Origin: Spirochaetales bacterium
GTDB taxonomy: Bacteria > Spirochaetota > Spirochaetia > Sphaerochaetales > Sphaerochaetaceae
Direction: 5' to 3'
DNA length: 64,000 bases
Assembly: GCA_018433865.1 (NCBI GenBank)
Contig: JAHDQJ010000004.1
Location: 124,001-188,000 of the forward strand
The translations under genes were made by a program, and so were the position numbers. The notes beneath the pieces were generated by a model, which saw only the letters and a list, made by a program, of their open reading frames with translations, had not been told where the DNA came from and made no database searches. Every line of letters begins with the position of its first letter. The first letter of the stretch is position 1. Of the stretch, positions 56,648 through 64,000 are shown piece after piece.

Positions 56648-57751
56648 TCAGGAGAATTTGTCATAATAGATGCGCTCTTCGGGCATACCCAGCTCCCTGA
56701 GCACCTTGATGCACGCATCGATCATGCCAGGGCTTCCGCAGAGATATGCCTCGCCCTCGGGAGCATCCTCGGCCATCCGTCTCACGACATCGGTGATGAG
56801 TCCGGTCTCGCCCTTCCAGTTGTCCTCAGGTTGCGGCTCGCTCAATGCAGGGATGAACTTGAAGTCGGCCATCTTCGATTCAAGCGCCTGCATCTCTTCG
56901 AGGAGGAACAGGTCGCGTGCCGAGCGCGCACCGAAGAAGTAGCGAGCCTTGCGCGCGGATCCCTTGTCCGCCATGTCGAGAAGTATCGACTTGATCGGAG
57001 CCATTCCCGAACCGCCGGCGATGCAGATGATCGGCCGCTCGGTATTGCGCAGGAAGAAATCTCCGTACGGTCCGTTGACGATTACCGTATCCCCCTCCTT
57101 GAGGTGCTTGTGGACATACGTGGTACAGATTCCGTTGGGAACCAATCGGATCTCGAGCTCGATGTGGCCCACATCGCTGGGGACCGATGCCATCGAATAG
57201 GCGCGGTAGACCGGCTCATCGGTCAGTTCGTACTCGGGTACCTGGAACTGGATGAACTGTCCGGCCTTCATCTCGATGGTCGCCGGTTCGATCAGCTTCA
57301 GCCGCACTTCCTTGATATCGTGCGTCAGATTCCGCAGGGACTCGACCTTGGTCGTGAATTGCTTGACCGAGAAGAGTTCCTCGGGAATCTGGATGGCGAT
57401 GTCATTCTTCACCTTGAATTGGCAGGAAAGCCGGACCTGCTGTGCTTTCTCCTCCGCGCTGATCCAGGGCAATTCGGTGGGCAGGTAGTTCCCTCCGCCC
57501 TCGACAACCTTCACCTTGCACAAACCGCAGGATCCACGTCCGCCGCACGCACTGGGGATGAATACACCTTCACCATTGAGGGCTTTCAGAAGCGGCTGGC
57601 CCCCCTGGACCTCGAGCACCTTGTCTCCGTTGATCGTGATCTTCGAAGTTCCGTAGTTGCCCACGGTCGCATCGGCGATCACCATCAGGAGTGCGAGCAA
57701 GACAGCGATTGCAGTGATGATCAGTACGCTGACAAGTAGGGTAGCTATCAT
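56648..57751 (-). CDS. nqrF: Na+-translocating NADH:quinone oxidoreductase subunit F
   Basis: 367 residues. One N-terminal membrane helix (about 4-26), a [2Fe-2S] ferredoxin domain with SACGGRGSCGLCKVKV plus a further Cys in VRLSCQ, an FAD domain (YRAYSMASVPSD) and an NADH domain (CIAGGSGMAPIKSIL, YLCGSPGMIDACIKVL). This is the electron-input subunit of Nqr and is not present in Rnf complexes, so the cluster is Nqr-type. It oxidises NADH in the cytoplasm and passes electrons to the membrane flavins. GGAGGAG precedes the ATG. Confidence 0.93.
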   Translation of the reverse strand: MIATLLVSVLIITAIAVLLALLMVIADATVGNYGTSKITINGDKVLEVQGGQPLLKALNGEGVFIPSACGGRGSCGLCKVKVVEGGGNYLPTELPWISAEEKAQQVRLSCQFKVKNDIAIQIPEELFSVKQFTTKVESLRNLTHDIKEVRLKLIEPATIEMKAGQFIQFQVPEYELTDEPVYRAYSMASVPSDVGHIELEIRLVPNGICTTYVHKHLKEGDTVIVNGPYGDFFLRNTERPIICIAGGSGMAPIKSILLDMADKGSARKARYFFGARSARDLFLLEEMQALESKMADFKFIPALSEPQPEDNWKGETGLITDVVRRMAEDAPEGEAYLCGSPGMIDACIKVLRELGMPEERIYYDKFS

Positions 57752-57760
57752 GTTCTCCTC

Positions 57761-58354
57761 CTAAGAGATGGTGATCATGCCATTGAAGCCCATGAACGCC
57801 ATGGCCATGAAACCGGCGATGACCAAGGATATCCCCGGGCCTTCGAGTCCGGCCGGTATCTTCGCGGTCCGCAGCCTCTGGCGGATGCCCGCCATGGCTA
57901 GGATGGCGAGAAACCATCCGAGTCCGCTGCCGAGACCGAAGAAGAAGGAGGTCATGAACGTGTATTCCCGGATTACCATGAACAGGGATGCACCGAGAAT
58001 CGCGCAGTTCACGGTGATCAGGGGAAGGAAGATGCCCAATGCAAAGTACAATCCTTCGCTGTATCGTTCGATGATCATCTCGATGAGCTGTACGAATGCC
58101 GCGATCACGATGATGAACACGATGAAACGCAGGTACTCAAGCTGGAAGGGGACGAGGACGAACTCATAGACGAGCCAGTTCAAAGCCGTGGTGACTGCCA
58201 TGACGAACGTTACCGCGATGCCGAGCCCCGCTGAGGTCTCCAACTCCTTCGAGACCGAGAGGAAGGAACACATGCCGAGGTAGTTGGTGAGCAGGATGTT
58301 GTTGGTGAAGACCGCTGCGAAGAATACTGCGAGCGGAAAGAAGATGTCACTCAT
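57761..58354 (-). CDS. nqrE: Nqr subunit E (RnfA/NqrE family)
   Basis: 197 residues, six transmembrane helices; FFAAVFTNNILLTNYLGMCS and VNCAILGASLFM are the conserved half-channel motifs, each with a Cys that in the family helps hold an intramembrane iron centre with NqrD. AAGGAGGGACACC precedes the start at 58354, and the gene overlaps nqrD by 8 bp. Confidence 0.92.
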   Translation of the reverse strand: MSDIFFPLAVFFAAVFTNNILLTNYLGMCSFLSVSKELETSAGLGIAVTFVMAVTTALNWLVYEFVLVPFQLEYLRFIVFIIVIAAFVQLIEMIIERYSEGLYFALGIFLPLITVNCAILGASLFMVIREYTFMTSFFFGLGSGLGWFLAILAMAGIRQRLRTAKIPAGLEGPGISLVIAGFMAMAFMGFNGMITIS

Positions 58355-58958
58355 GGTGTCCCTCCTTGAGGATTGCCTCGCGGACAATCCAGATGAAAAT
58401 CGCGAGCATGAAGAATCCGCCCGGCGGCATGATCATGATGGACCAGTTCGTCCACCAGGAGCCGAGGATCTGATAGCCCCAGAGGCTTCCGGTACCGAGC
58501 AGCTCGCGGAAGAATGCGATGATCAACAGCACATAGGCATAGCCCATGCCGCTCGCAAGTCCGTCGACAAGGGAGAGCATCGGTTTGTTCTGCAACGCGA
58601 AGGCTTCGATCCTTCCCATGACGATGCAGTTCGTGATGATCAGGCCGACATAGGGTCCCAACTGCTTCCACATCTCAGGATAATAGGCCTTCAATGCGAT
58701 ATCGACGATGATGACGTAGGTCGCGATGATCATCGTCTCCACCATCATCCTGATCCTTGAGGGTATCCATTTGCGCATGACCGAGAGAGTCCAGCTGGAG
58801 AGTGCGGTGGTGAACATCACTCCCAGCGTCATGACCATGGTGTTCTCCAACTTGTTCGTGACTGCCAAGGTGGAGCAGATGCCCAATATCTGGACGAATA
58901 CCGGATTGTCTTTCCCCAACGGAGCGAGGAATGTCTTTTTCAGTTTGCTTGCAGCCAT
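58347..58958 (-). CDS. nqrD: Nqr subunit D (RnfE/NqrD family)
   Basis: 203 residues, six transmembrane helices. FVQILGICSTLAVTNKLEN and LIITNCIVMGRIEAFAL are the inverted-repeat counterparts of the NqrE motifs, with the two conserved Cys. NqrD and NqrE pair in the membrane around the intramembrane iron centre. It lies 1 bp after nqrC and overlaps nqrE. Confidence 0.92.
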   Translation of the reverse strand: MAASKLKKTFLAPLGKDNPVFVQILGICSTLAVTNKLENTMVMTLGVMFTTALSSWTLSVMRKWIPSRIRMMVETMIIATYVIIVDIALKAYYPEMWKQLGPYVGLIITNCIVMGRIEAFALQNKPMLSLVDGLASGMGYAYVLLIIAFFRELLGTGSLWGYQILGSWWTNWSIMIMPPGGFFMLAIFIWIVREAILKEGHHE

Positions 58959-58959
58959 G

Positions 58960-59553
58960 TCATTGCCCCCTCGAGATGTTGCCGCTCTCCGCGATGACGC
59001 GGTTCATGATGTTCCTGAAGGATTCGCTGGTCCGTGTCGCTCCGGTGATCGCATCGATCTCATCCGGTGCGGATGCGGTTCCTTCCTCCACAAGGCGGAA
59101 CGGGCCGTTCTTGCCGGCGAACTGTGCGGTGAACCATGGTTCCTCGATCCTCGCTCCGAGACCCGGCGTCTCGTTCTGGCTGACGATCGCTACTCCTGCC
59201 AAGGTCTGCAGGTTCTCTTCGAAGCCGATCATGATGGTGATCGGGCCCCAGAGTCCCGGTCCGGTGCTCTCGACAACGTACCGGCGCTTTCCATCTGCGG
59301 TCCGTACCGAATACTGTCCGTCCTGTTCGCTCACCAGATCCTCATAGAGGGCCGAAACAGCCATCGGTTGTCCGTCGTGGGTAATGGCGGCTGCATCGAG
59401 TACGCTGCGCCGGAGGAAAAACTGTTCGTTGGCCTTGACCAGGTCGAGCGTGGAAAGGTGCAATGCGGCGGTGAGAAGGATGCAGACTATGGTCACGGCT
59501 GCCATGAACACCAGAGGTTGTATTCTCTTTGCATAAAAGCTTTGGTTTTTCAT
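58960..59553 (-). CDS. nqrC: Nqr subunit C (RnfG/NqrC family)
   Basis: 197 residues. One N-terminal helix (about 13-34, LVFMAAVTIVCILLTAALHL) and an extracytoplasmic FMN domain. DAITGATRTSESFRNIMN holds the Thr to which FMN is covalently attached (family motif S/T-GAT-x-T). The protein is shorter than Vibrio NqrC (about 257) and close to RnfG in length. The start at 59553 overlaps nqrB by 4 bp. Confidence 0.9.
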   Translation of the reverse strand: MKNQSFYAKRIQPLVFMAAVTIVCILLTAALHLSTLDLVKANEQFFLRRSVLDAAAITHDGQPMAVSALYEDLVSEQDGQYSVRTADGKRRYVVESTGPGLWGPITIMIGFEENLQTLAGVAIVSQNETPGLGARIEEPWFTAQFAGKNGPFRLVEEGTASAPDEIDAITGATRTSESFRNIMNRVIAESGNISRGQ

Positions 59554-60506
59554 GCGGCGCCTCCTGTCTTCGCCTTGGCGGCAGCTTTCTTCTTGGCTTT
59601 CGCTTGTTTCAGGTAGTGATCGAACAACGGTCCGAACATGTTCGCAAGCAGGATGGCGAAGGTGACGCCCTCTGCCCAGTTGGAGAACACGCGGATCGCC
59701 ACCGTGAGCAGTCCGAAGAGGATTCCGTAGATCCACCGACCCATGTCGGTCGATTGCGATGAGGATATCGGATCGGTGATCATGAAGAATGCCCCGAGGA
59801 GGAAGCTTCCGCTCAGCAGGGCATAGAGCGGATCATGGGCGTTCGGGTGACCTGCGGCCCAGAGGATCGTCTGCAACACAAGGAAGGAGAGAAGCGAACC
59901 AGCGACGATTTTCCAGTTCGCAGCCTTCTTGTAGATGATGTAGGCTCCCCCGAGGATGATCAGCAACGCGCTGGTCTCGCCGAAACTGCCACTGGTGAAA
60001 CCAAGCAGGAGATTGAGATGGGGTACCGCTCCGGTGGCCATCGGGGTGGCGGCGGAGACGCTGTCCGCACCGGTCAGCCACGTGCCGAATCCTGCGGGGA
60101 ACCAGTTGAGTGCAATCTGGGGATTGATGAACCGTGCCGTCATCGGTACACCAAAGCTGATGTAGACGAACGCGCGGGCAGTGATCGCGGGATTGAATAC
60201 GTTCTTCCCGAATCCGCCGAAGACCATCTTGCCGAACACGATACCGAATGCGATGCCCAGCGCAGCCATCCAGAGAGGAATCCCGGGAGGCAGGGAGAGT
60301 GCGAAGAGCACACAGGAGACGAATACCGATTCGGTGACCTTCACCTGGTATCGTCTTGCCATCAGCCATTCGCTGAGCAGTCCCGAGGCTCCGACTACCG
60401 CAAGCACGGCAACGAATCGCCACCCGAACAGATAGATCGCGGCCAGACACAGTGGAGACAATGCGACAAGGACATTCCGCATCGCCTGTTGTTTTTGGAT
60501 GTTCAC
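59550..60506 (-). CDS. nqrB: Nqr subunit B (RnfD/NqrB family)
   Basis: 318 residues, about ten transmembrane helices. KMVFGGFGKNVFNPAITARA is the riboflavin/FMN-region hallmark, and DSVSAATPMATGAV carries the Thr expected to bind FMN covalently. It is shorter than Vibrio NqrB (about 410) and near RnfD length. The GTG at 60506 is chosen over the TTG at 60518 because GGAGG lies at normal spacing only from the former. It ends with a Lys/Ala-rich tail (KQAKAKKKAAAKAK). No nqrA precedes it: the upstream gene is the polymerase at 60595. Confidence 0.9.
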   Translation of the reverse strand: MNIQKQQAMRNVLVALSPLCLAAIYLFGWRFVAVLAVVGASGLLSEWLMARRYQVKVTESVFVSCVLFALSLPPGIPLWMAALGIAFGIVFGKMVFGGFGKNVFNPAITARAFVYISFGVPMTARFINPQIALNWFPAGFGTWLTGADSVSAATPMATGAVPHLNLLLGFTSGSFGETSALLIILGGAYIIYKKAANWKIVAGSLLSFLVLQTILWAAGHPNAHDPLYALLSGSFLLGAFFMITDPISSSQSTDMGRWIYGILFGLLTVAIRVFSNWAEGVTFAILLANMFGPLFDHYLKQAKAKKKAAAKAKTGGAA

Positions 60507-60530
60507 CTTTTCCTCCAATCAGATTGGTTC

Positions 60531-60559
60531 ATTGTAGCGTACTATTTGGATTCTGTAAA
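60531..60559 (-). promoter_or_regulatory. Promoter of the nqr operon
   Basis: Minus strand TTTACA (60559-60554), 17-bp spacer, TACAAT (60536-60531), about 24 bp before the GTG start. It shows that the operon begins at nqrB and is independent of the upstream polymerase gene. Confidence 0.65.
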
Positions 60560-60594
60560 AATATTCCAAGCTTTGCAACTACTATTTTGCAATT

Positions 60595-63525
60595 TCAAAG
60601 AGGATTGAGCGAGCTTACCTGTATGTTGATCGCACCGTTGTCGTCGCACACGGTTCCCGAGATGACCAGAGGGCGTTGGCCGAACAGCAGTTTCCTGTAT
60701 CGTTGGTGGACCTGAGGAAACAACACCGTCTCATAGATGGCTCCTTCGTCCTCGAATGAGACGAAATCCATCGGGAGTCCTTGGGAGGTAAGGACCGTCT
60801 TGCGGGTGATGGGCCACCCGAGCACCGTGATCCGACGCCCGACGAAAGAGGGGATATCCATGGCACGCACACGCCTGATCGTGGCAATCCGGCGGGCCCA
60901 GAGCATGAGCGGATGGTGGTCCCGCAGGAAACCGAGGGCTTCGAATTCCCTGGAAAGTTCCGCTTCGGTCGGTACGTGTGTTCTTGCCACTGCACGTTCC
61001 CTGCGGATCATGAACTGCGGTTCGCTGGCAAAAAGATCGCCTTGTCCGTCCTTTCTTCCCGTTTTGCACGGCGTGGTAAGCAGTTTCCTGAGTTGCTCGC
61101 TCCTGGAGAGTGACGGTTCGAGCGAGTCGAACGCACCTGCTGCCACGAGGGAGACGAAATCGTCGTGTGTGATCGCAAGACGGGAAGCCGCCTCCACGAG
61201 CGTACGAAAGAGCCCGTTCTCATTGCGTTCCCGCTCGATGGCAACGATCGCCGTTTCGGTCAGGTTCGCGATCGCCATGAAGCCTACCACCACGGCCGAA
61301 CCTTCCGCCCGGTAACGCCGGACGCTCCTGTTGATGTCCGGACCACAAACCTGCAATCCCATCCTCCTCGCCTCACTGATGTATGCTTGGCTGCGGTAGT
61401 ATCCTCCCTGGTTGGAGAGTACTGCGGCCATGAATGCAGCTCCGTGATGGACGCGCAGGTATGCCGATTGGAAAGACACCATCGCATAGGATGCGGAGTG
61501 GGGTTTGCAGAAGGAGTAGCCGTCGAACGAGAGCATCATCTCCCATATCGCATCGATCGTCGCTTGGGGAATGTGCCGTTCCTCGCATCCCGATCTGAAC
61601 TGCCGTTCATGGCGGGCCAGTTTCTCTCCTCCCGCCTTCTTCGCGATGATCTTCCGCAGCGTATCGGCCTCCGATTCGCTGAAGCCCGCCAACGCTACGG
61701 CAGTCTTCGAGACATCCTCTTGGTAACAAAGGATTCCGTAGGTCTCATCAAGGATTCTGTCGAGCCGGGGATGAAGCGGTTCCCACGTACCTCCCTTGAG
61801 CCTGCGCACATACTCGTTGATGAACTTGTTCGCAGCCGGTCTGATGAGAGAGGAATGGATGACGATGTGGGCGAAATCTCCTTTTTGCGTCTTTTTCTGC
61901 AACTGTCGCATCGCCGGGGATTCGATATAGAAGACACCCATGGAGTCTCCCCGTGCCAAGGCCTCCTGTGTCGCCACGTCCGATGCCGGGTGCCATGTGT
62001 GTTCATCGATCACGATTCCCTCGTCCGCAAGGTTTCGCAGGGCATCGCGGATCACCGCGAGCGAACGGTTCCCCAGCAGGTCGATCTTCACCAAGCCTGC
62101 GGACTCGGTCCCCTCCTTCTCCCATGCCATCACGGGATATCCCTCCCGCGAACGTTCGATCGGAACGTGACGGCAGATAGGATCGGGGGTGATGACCAAA
62201 CCGCCACAGTGCATCGATATGGATCGGGGGAGGCCGACGAGGCGGGACGCGAGGGAATATACACTCTTCCACAACGGATCGGTGATGACGCTGTTTCCTG
62301 ATTCGAACAGTTGCCGTTCCATGCGTGTTATCTCGGTATCGGGGATGCCGTGTGCCCTCGCTGTCTCCCGGATTGCGGAGCGGGACTGGAACCGATTGTG
62401 GTTTGCTACCCGAGCGCAGCGTTCCTCGCCGAAACGGTCGATGACCGCACGCAAGATACCGTCCCGCTCATCCCATGCGAAATCGACGTCGATGTCGGGC
62501 GGGTCGGTCCGTGCGATGGTGAGAAACCTTTCGAAATAGAGATTGTGGGCGATAGGATCGACGTTGGTGATTCCCAAAGAGTAGGAGACGATGGAAGCGG
62601 CTCCCGATCCTCGCCCGCAGGTCCTGCTTGCCATCGTCACGATATCGTCCATGACAAGGAAGTAGGGGGCAAATCCCTTGCGGCAGATGATGTCCAGTTC
62701 ATAGTCGATCCTGCTGAGGATCGCATCGGAAAGTTCTCCGTAACGTCGCTCGGCGCCCGTAAGCACACGGTTGCGCAAGAGTGTGCCGGGATCCGAGCCT
62801 GCAGTGGGGTAGTCGGGAAACACCAAGGACCCGAAGAGCCGGACATCCCCACATTCCCTCGCGATTTCCTCGGTATTGGCCAGGGCTTCCTGCCAGGATG
62901 CGAATGCGTCGCGGTACCGGTCCATGTCGAGGATCAGGCTGGCCTGTTGCTCCTGCTCCTCCGGGGAGAGTGTCCCTACGGTCTTTCCGCATGCGATCGC
63001 ACGCAGGATCCGGTGTATCTCCCGCTCTTGCTCTTCCAAGAAGGAGGCGTCGTCGATGGCAACCAATGGGAGGGAAAGCTTCCGTGCAATGGGGATGCTT
63101 CCCATCCATCCCGGTGAGATGGCCGCAAAGAGTGAGTGTGCCGTGGGGGCGAGGAGGGAGAGCAGGGATGGAGACTTGACGGCAAGGACCAATCCTTCCG
63201 AGTCCTCGGCCAAAGCCTTCGCAACATCAAGGTCGGGGCACTCGTTGCGTCCGGTCAGCAATGTGGACAACCGGCTGTATCCGCGCCGATCCTTGACGAA
63301 GGCGAATATCGATCCTTCAGGGGTGGTCAGCTCGGATCCGATGATGGGACGGATGCCTGCTTCCGCAGCAGCCTCCCGGATGGCATGGACACCATACAGA
63401 TTGTTCCTGTCGGTGATGCCGATCGCCGTACACCCCTGTCTGCCGAGCAGGCTGATGATCTCCTTCGGTGAGGCTGTTCCCCACAAGAGGGAGAATGAGG
63501 ACCTGATGGCGATCCTGCTAGGCAT
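60595..63525 (-). CDS. Error-prone DNA polymerase, DnaE2/ImuC-like
   Basis: 976 residues of the C-family polymerase alpha subunit. The PHP domain (about 1-200) begins IRSSFSLLWGTASPKEIISL, where Arg stands at the first metal-binding His position of active PHP domains. Catalytic Asp residues are in DPPDIDVDFAWDERD (about 343-357); palm and finger motifs include GRGSGAASIVSYSLG and YQEDVSKTAVALAGFSE. A C-terminal OB fold (ITVLGWPITRKTVL) follows. Length and the adjacent Y-family gene point to ImuC, the translesion replicase, rather than the main DnaE. It overlaps the Y-family gene by 8 bp. Confidence 0.88.
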   Translation of the reverse strand: MPSRIAIRSSFSLLWGTASPKEIISLLGRQGCTAIGITDRNNLYGVHAIREAAAEAGIRPIIGSELTTPEGSIFAFVKDRRGYSRLSTLLTGRNECPDLDVAKALAEDSEGLVLAVKSPSLLSLLAPTAHSLFAAISPGWMGSIPIARKLSLPLVAIDDASFLEEQEREIHRILRAIACGKTVGTLSPEEQEQQASLILDMDRYRDAFASWQEALANTEEIARECGDVRLFGSLVFPDYPTAGSDPGTLLRNRVLTGAERRYGELSDAILSRIDYELDIICRKGFAPYFLVMDDIVTMASRTCGRGSGAASIVSYSLGITNVDPIAHNLYFERFLTIARTDPPDIDVDFAWDERDGILRAVIDRFGEERCARVANHNRFQSRSAIRETARAHGIPDTEITRMERQLFESGNSVITDPLWKSVYSLASRLVGLPRSISMHCGGLVITPDPICRHVPIERSREGYPVMAWEKEGTESAGLVKIDLLGNRSLAVIRDALRNLADEGIVIDEHTWHPASDVATQEALARGDSMGVFYIESPAMRQLQKKTQKGDFAHIVIHSSLIRPAANKFINEYVRRLKGGTWEPLHPRLDRILDETYGILCYQEDVSKTAVALAGFSESEADTLRKIIAKKAGGEKLARHERQFRSGCEERHIPQATIDAIWEMMLSFDGYSFCKPHSASYAMVSFQSAYLRVHHGAAFMAAVLSNQGGYYRSQAYISEARRMGLQVCGPDINRSVRRYRAEGSAVVVGFMAIANLTETAIVAIERERNENGLFRTLVEAASRLAITHDDFVSLVAAGAFDSLEPSLSRSEQLRKLLTTPCKTGRKDGQGDLFASEPQFMIRRERAVARTHVPTEAELSREFEALGFLRDHHPLMLWARRIATIRRVRAMDIPSFVGRRITVLGWPITRKTVLTSQGLPMDFVSFEDEGAIYETVLFPQVHQRYRKLLFGQRPLVISGTVCDDNGAINIQVSSLNPL

Positions 63526-64000
63526 GGAACACCGCCGCTGCATGGGTCAGCGCCACCGATCCGAAACGGCGACGGGTGGCATCGACTGCCTGTTGCAGAC
63601 GTTCCTCGCGTGTCGGTCCCTCTGGAGTGAAAAGATCGGGTTCCCTCCGTGCGGGCGAAAGTTCCTGCAACGAGATGGTAAATGCCCTGATCCGCACCCG
63701 TCTCGACATGGCCCGTTCCATCGCACTCCAGGCTCCCCGCATGACCTCCTCGTCAAGTACCATGGGCGTACGTGCCCGGTACAGGCCCTCGCTCGTCGCG
63801 CCGTCCGCCCAGAAGAGGACGATATGGATGACCATGCAGGCCATCAGTTCCTGGCGCATCGCCAATCCTGCATCCTCCGCAACCGAGATCACCGCAGCAC
63901 GGATGGCATCGCGATCATGCGCGGGTTCGGCGAAATCGACCCGTTTGACGATCCGTCGGCAATCCATCCTCCTCGGATCGACGATCGACGCATCGATGCC
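63518..64000 (-). CDS. Y-family DNA polymerase (ImuB/DinB-like), partial
   Basis: The last 160 codons are visible, with the frame open to the right edge. GIDASIVDPRRMDCRRIVKRVDF matches the segment after the helix-hairpin-helix of Y-family polymerases, and VRIRAFTISLQELSPARREP with EERLQQAVDATRRRFGSVAL is the little-finger domain. The catalytic palm lies beyond the window. Coupling to the DnaE2-like gene (8-bp overlap, ATGCCTAG) suggests an ImuB-ImuC mutagenesis cassette induced by DNA damage; whether the palm Asp residues are kept, and whether imuA lies upstream, cannot be seen. Confidence 0.8.
   Translation of the reverse strand, partial: GIDASIVDPRRMDCRRIVKRVDFAEPAHDRDAIRAAVISVAEDAGLAMRQELMACMVIHIVLFWADGATSEGLYRARTPMVLDEEVMRGAWSAMERAMSRRVRIRAFTISLQELSPARREPDLFTPEGPTREERLQQAVDATRRRFGSVALTHAAAVFHA

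Noticed and set aside
56648-60506. Rnf complex
   Set aside because: No RnfB or RnfC is present, and the last subunit has the 2Fe-2S/FAD/NADH layout of NqrF.

Overview
The window is a gene-dense stretch of a Gram-negative-type bacterial chromosome (by eye about 55% GC, nearly all coding). The best fit is an anaerobic, sugar- and amino-acid-fermenting spirochaete, probably Sphaerochaeta-like. This is an inference from gene content: lipoproteins and an outer-membrane barrel, an Nqr-type ion pump, many PAS/GGDEF/HD-GYP proteins, a uronate pathway into KDPG, and a branched-chain 2-oxoacid ferredoxin oxidoreductase with butyrate kinase. There are no rRNA genes, no intact tRNA gene, no CRISPR array and no insertion sequence. 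Both ends cut genes: an unknown C-terminus at 1-209 and a Y-family polymerase running off at 64000.

Layout. 0.3-8.2 kb: metallo-hydrolase, sugar oxidoreductase, cupin, hemerythrin-PAS protein, a three-gene NTF2-like/SDR/FAD-oxidoreductase operon, and a proline-iminopeptidase-type hydrolase. 8.3-10.2 kb: a small AT-richer accessory patch with an orphan RHH antitoxin beside a relE-like relic, and a BrnT/BrnA toxin-antitoxin pair lying between a truncated and an intact yjbQ. 10.3-17.6 kb: glycosyltransferase, VOC protein, FAD oxidoreductase, DUF1232 protein, a PAS-EAL protein and a lipoprotein. 17.6-25.5 kb: one tight eight-gene operon (GntR regulator, slipin, three MacB/LolC-like permeases, one ATPase, LolA-like protein, outer-membrane barrel), which I judge the most interesting system here. 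25.6-31.6 kb: rhodanese lipoprotein, ABC-F protein, DMT transporter, acyltransferase with zinc ribbon, XRE regulator, YegP-like protein.

31.7-41.5 kb is central carbon metabolism. UxaC and UxaA process hexuronate intermediates to 2-keto-3-deoxygluconate, KdgK phosphorylates it, and an Eda-VOC fusion cleaves KDPG. An IclR regulator is encoded in the uxaA-uxaC operon, and an IclR-type palindrome lies between eda and kdgK. Next come a DNA-deoxyinosine glycosylase, an alpha-oxoamine synthase resembling serine palmitoyltransferase, and pgl-zwf. 41.5-45.1 kb holds a DUF1858/DUF438-hemerythrin-PAS pair behind an Fnr-type site and a long-chain acyl-CoA synthetase. 45.4-50.0 kb is a five-gene operon (ferredoxin, alpha subunit, fused beta-gamma subunit, butyrate kinase, phosphate butyryltransferase) predicted to turn 2-oxoacids into acyl-CoA, acyl-phosphate and ATP. 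50.6-56.2 kb carries three cyclic-di-GMP proteins, 56.2-60.5 kb nqrBCDEF without nqrA, and 60.6-64.0 kb an imuB-imuC-like mutagenesis pair.

A recurring regulatory pattern is that several genes without a Shine-Dalgarno sequence have a good sigma-70-like promoter whose -10 box ends only 5-8 nt before the start codon, which predicts leaderless mRNAs.
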